Of a stretch of 64,000 bases of DNA, positions 50,901 to 62,900 are shown piece after piece. The position numbers were made by a program, and so were the translations under genes. The notes under the pieces were generated by a model, which did not search any database, was not told the origin of the DNA, and saw only the letters and a list, made by a program, of their open reading frames with translations. Location of the stretch: positions 22,306,272 through 22,370,271 of the forward strand of contig CM034394.1 in NCBI GenBank assembly GCA_019925095.2, in the 5' to 3' direction. Position 1 is the stretch's first letter. Each line of letters begins with the position of its first letter. The stretch comes from Dendrolimus kikuchii (lineage: Eukaryota > Arthropoda > Insecta > Lepidoptera > Lasiocampidae).

Positions 50901-53900
50901 TAAGTGGACTGCACAGCACGCATCAATTGGCCATTAATCCCATATCCGGGCAATATGTCCCAGAGGTCCTTCCGCACAACCCTGTCAAATGCTTTCTCTA
51001 GATCCACAAAACCGCAGAAAACCTTCCGGCCCATAGCCAGCTGCTTCTCTACGATATTGCGGAGAGAGAAAACTTGATCCATACATCCCCTTCCATTTCT
51101 GAAACCACCTTGTGCATCCCACAGTAATCCATCGGATACAACTCTCATTCTCTTTTCAATAATCTTCGCATACACTTTAGATGCTGTGCTGATCAAACTG
51201 ATGGCCCTGTAGCTGGCGCACTCCATACGTGACCCCTTGCCTTTATACAAGGGCACGATGACAGCGCGCCTCCAGTCCTTGGGAACCTTTCCCTTGGGAA
51301 CATTTAAAAGTTATTTGTAAAAATAGCTAAGCTTTGTAGGTGTGCAGTAGTACTATTTAATACAAACAAATCTGTAAGTAAACATAACATGAAATAATTT
51401 TATTTCAGTACTATAGACAAAATATTCAAATTCAAAAGTTTTTATTCAAAATAAGTTCCACTGGAGAACACTTTTTGAAGGTAATACATGTAAGTTAAAA
51501 TTTAATTTTTACTTCCTATTCTATGTACACCGCTTCGCAACGTGTTGATGCTGTAAAGGAGAAGAAGCGGCAAGAAACTCCCCAGCAACACGTCTAGCTA
51601 AATATTGTTTTTCTTTATATTTCATATTCTATTTATATGTCAAATTCTTTTTTTTTTAATATTTTGTACAGAAGTATGTTACAGAATTACTTTTTGAAGA
51701 ATTAATGGAGTTGTAGCAAATCTATTAATGTGAGAAAGGAGTTCCGAAAATATTTTACAAGTATTTTGACATCATGAACGTTTCAATTCTTCGTTTGAGC
51801 TACAATTTTGCATTTTCATGATTCCTGTTTCTTCTATTTCTGAGACATGCCCGGATTAAAAGTTTTTGGCATTTTGACATATTCTGGCCACGCTGAAAAT
51901 CGTTACCAATATTAAACAATATTTTATCATTCTAATCATAACAGGTTATGGTGTTTGAAAGAGAAGAAACCAGAACGAATGCAAGGATAATGGTCGATGA
52001 TGTTATGCTAGAGCAAGTGAATGAGTTTGTATATCTTGGGTGTGCTTTTAGCAGGGATGGAAGGTACACCGCTGATATAGAAAGAAGAGTGAATTGGGGA
52101 ATAGTGTGAATGGAGCGTTAGGTAAACTTCTAGGCGCTAAGAACCTCAGCCAGAAGGCCCAGCTTGCCATACACAACGCCGTGCTGGTACCTACGCTTAC
52201 GTATGGATGCGAGAGTTGGGTATGGAAGAGAGAGCATGAAAGTAGAGTAAACGTGGTCGAGATGCGAGCACTGCGCAAAATCTGCGGAGTGACGCTCGCG
52301 GACCGCGTTCGTAATACCGAAGTAAGAAAGAGAGTTGGTCTGAAAGAGAGTGTCGGGGTGAAGGTAAGGAAAGGAATGCTCCGGTGGTTCGGGCATGTGG
52401 AAAGAATGCATGATGAAAGAATGACTAAACAGATATACAATGCAAAAGTGGATGGATGCAGAAGTCGTGGAAGGCCACGACACACCTTCCATGATCAAAT
52501 TGATCGTGTACTAGCAGAAGGGGATGTCAGGAGCCTTAAGAACAGACGAGCTTGCATGACAAGAGTTATGAATGTCAAAGAGGCAAGTGAGGTGTGTAAG
52601 AATAAGCCTAAATGGCACTCTGTTGTTCGTGCCTACCCCGTAAGGGAACTGGCGTGAAGTTATGTATGTATGTATGTAATCATAACAATAAAGGTTTAAA
52701 TGTAATGTAGACATTGACGGCAACACGATATTAGGTCTCAAAAGTTTCTTTTTTAAACCACACTGTGGCTCTCGTGTCGAATTGTGCTGACACCTATAAT
52801 TTATACACGTTTTCTATAGCTATAGAACTAAACAGTGAGTCAGGGTACGCTAGAGGTGAGGCGTGTGGGAAAACAAAACGACAGCTTAGCTAGCTAGTCC
52901 GTAGTTATCTCTCATACATCGTTTTAGCTACAATAATTGGTTGCAAGAAGAAAGCTTCTTATCATTAAATTCTCATTCATCATTAAGTTCTCCCTTCTCA
53001 TCAGCGCCATATAAATAATACAATTTTGAATCTAGAAATAACTGAACAAGAGATGAATGAATACTTCAAAAATACATTTACAAACCACAAATTAATTATA
53101 TAATATGATTTAACTGTTGGAATATCGATACTAAATAGATACATCGATAGTTGATACCTACATATAATCACTAGATCATCTAATATAAATCTGCTATTTG
53201 TAAATCAATTTTAATTTCATATTTATATTAACCGAAGCATTGATACACAGATATACCTATATATGTATTTACTAGCTGATACCCGCGACTTCGTCCGCGT
53301 CACGATCGCGATATAGAATACTATCAGCGCCATCTAGTTTATTTAATATGATAATGAAAATACGTAAATAAAATGTCAGGAGCCTTAAGAACAGACGAGC
53401 GTGCACATGACAAGAGTTATGAATGTTAAAGAAGCAAGTGAGGTGTATAAGAATGGGCCTAAATGGCGCTCTGTTATTCGTGCCTACCCCGCAAGGGAAC
53501 TGGCGTGAAGTTATGTATGTATGTATGAATGTATGTATGTATGTATGTATGTATGAAAATACGCTATGCTAGATAGACACTGTTTTTGTAAGGTTTTACT
53601 TTTTCGCGAAATCTCGAAATTGTTTTTTAATGTATAAATTGTTTTATTGTATGATGATACCGGCAATATCAATACTTAATTAGGTGCATAATTATATAAT
53701 AAGCTGTTTAAGTAATTAAAGTTTTTTTGACTATTCCACGGGAACTCTTTAATTTTTCGGGATCAAAGTATCCTATATGTTGACCAGGGATATAAGCTAC
53801 CACCAAACAAAATTTCATTTAAATCGATCCAGTCGTTTCGGAGATTAGCCCGTACAAACAGACAGAGAAACAAAAAATTTGAAAAAAAATCTAAATTAGT

Positions 53901-56900
53901 TCTATTTCACTTCTTACATTTTCCATTTTTACTTCTTCTATTTCCCCCCTGACTGGTTTTTAGCATTTTTTTTCATTGTACAGAAATTCAACCTCTACAG
54001 TTTTATTATATGTATAGATTTATTGTACATTAAAGAATGACTAATCCTCTGACTTCTGGATATTCCCATCCAGAAGTGAGACAGTTAGTCAGAGGACAGG
54101 GATGAGTGGCGCCGACTTGGGGAGGCCTACATCCAGCAGTGGACTGCGATGGGCTAGCGACGACGATATCAAAGAATATACCAACAAAAGAAAAAGAAAT
54201 ATAGTACAATGGGCGCCTTTATCACTAAAAAGCGACCTCTTCTAGACAACTCTAGGCTAGGGTTGGTATATTACAAATATGTACTGAGGTTAATGAACAT
54301 ATAGTCATAAATACGGATAGCTATATGTAGTATAAATACATACATACATACATACATAACTTCACGCCAGTTCCCTTGCGGGGTAGGCACGGACAACATT
54401 CTTACACGCCTCACTTGATTCTTTGACATTCATAACTCTTGTCATGCACGCTCGTCTGTTCTTAAGGCTCCTGACATCACCTTCTGCTAGTACACGATCA
54501 ATTTGATCATGGAAGGTGTGTCGTGGCCTTCCACGACTTCTGCATCCATCCACTTTTGCATTGTATATCGGTTTAGTCATTCTTTCATCATGCATTATTT
54601 CCACATGCCATATGCATAGTATCATGTGTAGTATAAATAAACCAAAAATATACATATTAATACACACATAATAGATCTACTTATCTCAGGAATCGTTATA
54701 TTATCTATTGAAAGGTAAGGCTTCTTATTGCATAATGAACCTTCAAATGTAGGCAATTTAGGGTTATGCCGGTAGTGAGATAAGTTCTTCTTTTGGCCAT
54801 TGCAACGTGCCTGCAATTATCAATTTCTTCTTTAACGTTAGTCTATTTTATTCCTAGGACCGCTTCACAGTTGAGGGTAAAGAAGGTAGATCAGTCCTCA
54901 CCTACGTACCCGTGGCAGACGTGGACTACGGCACTCTATCTTGTCACGCGGCAAACCTCGCCGGCCAGCAAGCGGCGCCGTGTCTTTACACATTGCTACC
55001 AGCGACGAGACCTGACCAACCCACTAACTGTACAGTATATAACCTGACAGATGACTCCCTGGACATGATATGTGTTCCTGGTAAGTAGGAAATTCTGAAA
55101 TAAATATATATCTATACTAATATTATAAAGAGGTAAAGTTTGTGAGTTTGTGACGTTGTAGGCGGTAATCTCTGGATATACTAAACCGATTTTAAAAATT
55201 CTTTTACTGTTAGAGAGCTACGTTAACAGGGAGTGTCATAAGCTATATAACATGACGCTATATACCACGAGAGTGGGACAGAGCGCGGGTGAAACCGCGC
55301 CAGACGGTTAGTCCATAATATGAGTAGACATCTACACGTTATCTATAGGTATAATCAATAAAAGATTTTATTAATGAGTAACTTTTCCTTACATTATCAT
55401 ATTAATATACATACAATTTAAGTAATAACCTAAGCTTTTCTCAAGTTAAACAATATCAACATTAAATAGTTCAACTTAGATTAGTTTAAATATCACTTCT
55501 TTCGGGCGTCCCGAGACGCACACGTTTGTTTTTTTTTTGCTATGAAACCGTCAAAACTCATTTAATTGAGTATATCGTATCTCAAAAATTGCTCAACGAA
55601 TCCGTTATAATATCTTACCAACCGTTAATTTGCCTTACTATCGGATAAAATGTGATATAAGCTCTATGCAAGTAATGTCAGAATTCAATCAATGCTAAGG
55701 TATGTGAATATATTTATTATATTATAAAATTCTAAATATGCGGTGTCTGTAAATTGAAGCTATTTATAACAAATCAAGTGGAAAATAATATAAACAATTA
55801 AGAACACGATGCTTTTTTAAATTTGTTGTTTGTTTGTTCGGGGTTCATGTAAAAACTGCTGGACCGATTTTGATGCGGGTTTCGCCTATCGACAGCCAAT
55901 TTTTAGAATTAACATCTGCCCTATTTTTATCCCGGGAATTCTGTGAGAATTTCTCTGAGAATTATTTATAATGGCTAGATTAAAAAGAAATCCAATTTCA
56001 ATCTGAATTCTTCACAAAGCGATAGCAAATATTATTTAATAAAATGTGTGATAATTTTTATCTCGGGAATATCGCAGGAATGTTTCCGGGAGCAGTTTGT
56101 AGTCTACACAGTTTTCATTAAAAGGACAGCATACATTATTTCTTAAATGCTGCGATACTTCGTGTCCCGGGAATCCCGCGGGAATTTCAAGTCAAGCGTG
56201 GACAAAGTCGCGGGCATGTCGTAGTAGGAAATGCCCGCAATAATATGTACAATATAATAAATAAATTGCGTGAATATATAGAAATAGGTCATTTTTTTTT
56301 ATTGCAGGAGATCAGCAGACGGCCCACTTTATGGAAAGCGGTTACAATCGCCTATGGACATTTGCAACACCAAAGTTGCTACAAATGCGCTGCTGCTCTC
56401 TTAAGGGAGACTGGAACCTGGTCACTAATGCCGGAACACAACTCAAGGTTGTTATGGCGACATACTTTAAACCAAGGGTGGTAGCCATCCAGTCGGGCAA
56501 ATGCCCTACCACCTGGCTGTGGGTTGTTTTGTGGCCTCTTACGACAGGCCGCCCGGCCGCAGGAAATTGTATTCTTTCTCCGTTCCTGCACGGATAATAA
56601 TTATTATCATCATTACAGCCCACAAGCGCCAGACTCACGTGGTAATCTATAGTTTTAAAAGTCTCTTAATGATACGTTCATGAAACTTTGGTTGTAAAGT
56701 CAAGGTTGACATAATATTTTCTTAAGTTTTCGCGGCTTGTATACATAATAAAACTACGTTTTAACGGTTTTAAGCGCGGCAATTTATTGGATTTTTATTA
56801 TTCTGACGTTTCGGCCACTTTTCAGTAGCCGTGATCACGGAAGACGTTATTGCATAAAACTTTAACAATACTCATTGACGCTTGACATCTTTGTCCTCCG

Positions 56901-59900
56901 TGATTCCGTGAAAAGTGGCCGAAACGTCGGAATAATAAAAATCAAATAAATTACCGCGCCCAAAAGCGTTAAAATGTAGTTTTATTATATCAAGGTTGGT
57001 TAAAAATTAAGTCAAACTCTTCAGTGTAGCACGACTTCTTTTGAAGGCTAATAAAGGTGAGCTGGCCTTTTAAATAAATTATTCATATACTAGTATCCAA
57101 CATGTGCACGTAAATATTTAAGTTACTTCGCATTTTGACTCCTTAATAGTTTCCTGGTATACGCTGAAGCATGAAAATTGATATGGGATCTACACACGAC
57201 ATACTTTATGTGTATACGTTTTCTTTAATTTGTTTTATGTTAGCTTTTTATTATATAAATGGTACTGAGATATCTTTGAGGATAGCAGCGACGTTCTCCC
57301 TTTTCTTCCACCATATCCCAATTAATTGGGGTCGGCACAATATTTGGGAACTCCAGGCAGAGGTGCTCGCAGAAGTGCACCGCTTCCGGCAGGACGCACA
57401 AGAAAGAGGAAGCCGGCTGTGCCCGGCAGAAGTGAGGAAAGTTAGGGCCTTGGCGACCGAGACCTTACACGAGAGGTGGAAAAGGGACCCAGAGTCCCCA
57501 GTCGCTGGCACGGAGACGGTGGAGGCTGTTCGCCTCTAACTGTCTCCTTGGGTCTCACGTAAAAGTGGGACCCTAACGTTCAGGATGGTACAGATACTTA
57601 CCGGGCACGGCTGCTTTGATAAGTATCTGTACCATATAGCAAGGCGGGAGCCCACGCCTGAGTGCCACGAGTGCGGCGCACCCTTGCATACGGCCCTCCA
57701 TACCCTTACGGAGTGCGCCGCCTGGGTACCACAGATGTCCACAATGGAAAACATCGTTGGTCCGGTGAAGTCACTGGAGAACATGGTGAAAGCCATGCTC
57801 TCCAGCAAAAGGTGTTGGTCCTAGGTTGAGGCGTCGGAGAGACAAAGGGAGGAGAGTGCGTATGCGGACCCTGTCCGCAGAAAGCGGCTCCGGGGCCGGA
57901 GGCGTCGCTACGCACAAACTCTCCTCCCTCCATAATTCCAGCACAGGGGGCCGCGTGGACGAGTAGGGGATCCCGCAGACTCCCCCCCCCCCCCCGTTGT
58001 TGAAAAGGGTGTCCTTCCCCGCCTGTCACCCTGCGTTCGTTGACAAGCGTTGGGGAGTCACAGATGCAGTACCTATTGGTCTAGTTCCTGTGGCGCCCCG
58101 TAAAAGCGTGTGAGCTAAGAGGCGCAGGTAGATAGTTTAACGGCTGACCATCCCCCTGTCCTCCGCATGGAGGCCATGGGCGCATACGGCTGATCAAGAG
58201 CCCCACACAGCCCTCGGCGAGCCTTCCCCCCGGGCCCGAGGACGGTGTCATAAGAAAAGACATTCCACCTGCGTCATCAAAAAAAATGTCTTTTCCTTCC
58301 ACAATCCTCTATTCTGATATACATCTTCTGTCACACCACATATCATCATATCATCCTACACACAATCCATCCATCTCTTTTTTTGGTCGACCTTTACATT
58401 TGTACCCATCCATCTTGTAGTTTAACATTATTTTTGTCACATGACTTTCATTCCTCCTCATTATATGCCCATACCAACTTAATCTTCTAACTCTCAAATT
58501 TTCAGTCACGGGTGCAACTTTCAAAGTTCCCATTATGTACTCATTTCTCACCTTATCCATTCTTGTAACACCATACATCCATCTCAACATTCTCATTTCA
58601 GCTGAGTGGAGACGTTTGTGGTTTATCACTCTAGTGGTCCAACATTCCGACCCACATAGCATGACTGGCCGTATGACAGATTTATATATTTGACCTTTTA
58701 GTTTCAGTGGCATTAGTTTGTCGCACGTCACACAGTTAGGATAGCAGCGACGTTAAAGCTAAACAATAGATGGTTCACTTCTGCCATTCAATTTGGACGA
58801 AGCAACCAAACTGATTCATGTAAATATAAAGTAGCATTATTCAATTTCACTGAATATTGTCGTCCAATGGCGTTGAAAAAATTGAACATGTTCCGTATTT
58901 ATAGGTTTAAAGTTCTCTTTTCATTCTGGATGAACCAGAAATGAATCTGTCAGCACAAGAATTAAGTGCTTTCATTCATGGGTATCATAGCTCCGTGGAA
59001 GGGCGTTCAAAGACAAATCTAAAAATAGTTTTTAAACGAAAAAAGGAGTGACCGCCTTTTTTTGTTGATCTTCTTCCTCTTGGATCAGAGACGACAAAGA
59101 AGTTGGGGACTTGAGGAAAACCTCTTTTTCCCGGCTTCGACTCGGCGGACGATCTGCGCCGGGATGATCTGCGCCGACCGATGGCTTTCGCAGGCTTTGC
59201 GTTGGTTTCGTCTGCGACTTAGTTGGCCAACTCGGGCTTTGGGTGACCATCTAAAGCTTCTGGTAGTCTTTCAGAGGCTTTATGGTCTACGCGACTTCGT
59301 AACACAGAATAGAAAACACTTTATTGTTCACCAAAATAAACAATTACAGAATAAATAATTACAATAATTTAACGGCAAAACAAAAGACGGCCTTACCGCT
59401 TAAAGCGATCTCTTCCAGGCAGCCTGACTGAGAGAATACTTTTAACAACTTATGTCTAGGTATAATTAAATTAAAAACAAGTAAAATAAAAAAGAAAGAG
59501 CAATACAATGTGGACAGTAAACAGTTAAGTTAAGAAAGATAAATAGAAAAATATATATTTTATTATAAACTAAGGTAATGGTTTTTGACAGATTTTTTAA
59601 ATATGGCAAGTGATTTAGCTTTTCTGACATCTACGGGTAAAGAATTCCAACATAACATCAAGCTGATCAGGCGAGCATATAAGCTCGCGGGGGTTCAGCA
59701 GTCAGGTGCGTTGATGGTAAGGTGGCAGCGCGTGGGCGATCTCGTGCAGCGATGTGTGGCCGCCATTGTCGGTGTAGTCAAACGTTTTCCTCACCGACAT
59801 CACGACAAATTCTTCGACACTAGGGCTGTCCACATCACGGGCGATTAAATCATTTCTGACGTACCTCCCCGGAGCGCACGCCTGTAATCGTGGAACATTT

Positions 59901-62900
59901 TAAGAAGTATTCTGAGGAATTATAAAACGGAGAGTTAAAAAAATGGAGACATGCTTGCAAATGATATTTCATCTTTAAACCGATAATTGAAATGTCAATA
60001 GCAAGAAAGAAAAGGACCACATTCTAATTTAATTAAAATTTTAAATTGGAAAAGTTTCAAACGCATGGCTTGTTTCGACTCAATAAAAATTGTATTATCT
60101 TCATTAATTTGATTGACACGTGTAATCTTGATCGCTTATAATAAATCAGACTTTCAATCTGCACTTCAACAACAGACAAATATATTTAGAACGTTTAGAT
60201 GCTTCTGTTATAGTCATGTTTTCTGATATCAAACTGCAGGGAAGAATCAATTACTGTTCGTCGTGTACTGTGCCTTTCAATGTAATCTTCTTACGAAACT
60301 GAAACCAGAACATAAGCTCTTTCAAAACTCGCGTGTAATCTGCCGAGTAATTTACTTTGATTAATTCGTTCTTTAAATAAAATACCATTTAGCAATTAAA
60401 TGTGATGGGGTGGCATTTTAAAGGTCGTGTTAAAATAATTGTTGTTAAAATTATTTTAATTCCCTGAATTAACTAGATGCCTAGCTGGACATTTAAATTT
60501 TACATGAAGCGATAAGATTATGAAAAGCCTTTTATTGACGCAATTAGCCCTTGGAGTTGCAAAAATATGTTAAATAAATGCTGAGTTATTTCTTAATCAC
60601 TTTTATTTCATTCGATATAACATTAGTAACAGTAACAGTGATACCATTCACTGTTTACTGTTTGTGTGCGTCAGTGCCTACGTTACTACACGCGTCCAGA
60701 TACTATAGTCCTATAAAGTCACTAATATTTTAATCCAATAACAGTCTAGTCATCACACACGATAGTTTATATATAAGTATATAGTCTCTGCCATCCGAAG
60801 TATTATTTAACTACCTCTCGTAGCCACAACAGTACACTTTTTGTCGACATTGTTTTATAAAATACATCTTACTACTCAAGAAGAACAATGAAGTAGTGTG
60901 GGATTTGTTATTTTACCACATACCCAGAAAAACCACCTAAGCATTCTTCATATCCCCTCAGTCAGAATCATAGGACAACAGCTTTGGCAAAGTTTAAAAT
61001 CTGGCAGGTGTTGGTACTCTTAAAACTGAGCTGGCGTCTTGACTGGGCGAAGAATTGATAACCAGCCGAGCTAGACTCAAACTGCGGCTATACCCCAGCG
61101 GGAGAGTTCCACGGCATCCTATAGGTTATGCTATAGTTTTAGTTTTTTTGAGGAGAAATTTCTCGAACTACCCACAGCTGGAAATTTGGTCGAGTGTGTG
61201 ATGCTTGCCGACCGTTTTGCCAGAATACCCACTAAAATTCTTCGATGTTTTTTGGTTTGCTTTTGGAATAGCCAAAAACGGCATGACCAACTTTATGAAT
61301 CCCACAGTCTATTCTTCGCTAAACTGAAGTCATACCCATAATATCTACTTCTAAGTAAGTACGCGTAGGACACCTGCGCTCCTTTTCTCATTGGCCTCAG
61401 TGCGGGAGACGCACGTCACTCTATATTCATCGAAAGATTTTTTTTAGGCACCGTACCAAGTAATCTGTAAATGAAAGTGGCAACGCAATAATGTTCATTA
61501 CATTCATTATTTAACTTACATTTCTAAATAATTCAATTAATGCTTGGCACACTTAATCTCTGGGGATAAATTTCATTATTATCTAGCGGTGTCTGGTTCG
61601 AGAGAATTCCTTCTTGAAGTACTACTAATAATTACAAAAGATTATTATAATTACAATAAACAATGTTTTATTTGCTATATCGAAAATTTATCATCTATAC
61701 CTAGCAATACTTGAGACTACAGGTCGATATGTATCTTTAACCCATTCACTATAGACTAGTGACTACCAGATCAATATTATTGTTTTTTACTCATAACAAG
61801 AAAACAATCAGATTTCAGTAAAAAGTGGTTTTTAGGATACGAGGGTGGTCTTCACTGCGTCTACATAGCAGAGGTATGGGCTAACGAGGGTCTTGTTGTG
61901 AACGCAAGTAATGCAGGCGCTATGTGGAATCTTAGAAGGCTCGGAGCTAAAAGACAGTTAAGGATTGTAGTGTACGCTGCAAACGCAAGGGGGCGATCTG
62001 AGCATGTCAGTTTTACTGTAGAAACTGCGCCTAGATTGTCGCCGAGAACAGGTAACAGTAGTAATCATATTTTTATAATAGTTGCTATGAGTCCAATATT
62101 TGATGCATAAACTGATAGAAAGAAGGACGGATATGATGATTTTATTTGATTCCCGAATATACCATTTGTCTACTTGATGAACTTTAAAAATTATATGACA
62201 GTTGTTTGAATTTTATAAGTAAATTTATTTACTAGTTAAATGGACGTATTCATGTGAACCAAAATCAATCCAGAATTTTATTTTTTATTAGATACAATTT
62301 CATATTTTCAATATTTATTATGTGTAATATTTTCGGATAAGCTTTGTCACTCTTTTTATCCGTGCAGGAACGGAGAAAGAATACAATTTCCTGCGGCCCG
62401 GCGGCCTGTCGTAAGAGGCGACTAAACAACCCACAGCTAGGTGGTAGAGTATTTGCTCGACTGGATGGCGACCACCCCTCTTCTAGAGTATACCGCCATA
62501 ACAACCTTGTGTTGTGTTCCGGCATTAGTGACCAGGTTCCAGTCTCCTTTAAGAGAGCAGCAGCGCATTTGTAGCACCTTTGGTGTTGCAAAAGTCTATA
62601 GGCGATGGTAACCGCTTTCCACCAAGTGGGCCGTCTGCCTGTCTGCTGAACTCCTGCAATAAAAAATAAATAAAAAAAACTCTACAAAGCTTTTGTATGA
62701 TTCGTTCGGTTTGCATAACTACGTCAAATAAAAAGGAAATCATAACGTAGTATCTAATTCAGGCAATTCACGAAGACGAGCGAGCTTTCCTTGTGGTAAA
62801 TACGTGTCAAAGTGTGCGTGAGATTAAGAATTGGTACGCTCGAAACTAATAGTTTCATCAGACACAGTATCGCAATGTGCATGTTAATAGTCGAGCGCAA

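Larger units (their letters stand above)
46697..54857 (+). other. Intron 8 (8.2 kb)
   Basis: Phase 0, inside Ig5. At least seven RTE-1 pieces of various lengths lie here. Nothing recognised in 47453-47914, 48241-48745, 49351-49854, 51606-51943, 52688-53270 and 54640-54857. Confidence 0.85.
55081..61835 (+). other. Intron 9 (6.8 kb)
   Basis: Phase 1, inside the FN3 domain. Elements are listed separately. Nothing recognised in 55311-55825, 56999-57278, 58755-59030, 59676-61835 (the last is mostly AT-rich single-copy-looking DNA). 59040-59310 is GC-richer and unassigned. Confidence 0.85.

Noticed and set aside
56331..56597. 88-codon open frame, with near-identical peptides in about ten other places
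   Set aside because: It lies wholly inside family A repeat copies, in both orientations and several frames; open frames there follow from the repeat sequence and have no start or splice context.
57171..57539. 122-codon frame with an apparent hydrophobic N-terminus as a secreted protein
   Set aside because: The N-terminal part is AT-rich intron and RTE-2 UTR; the rest is R1-type ORF2 sequence beginning at 57344, so the frame is a chance fusion.
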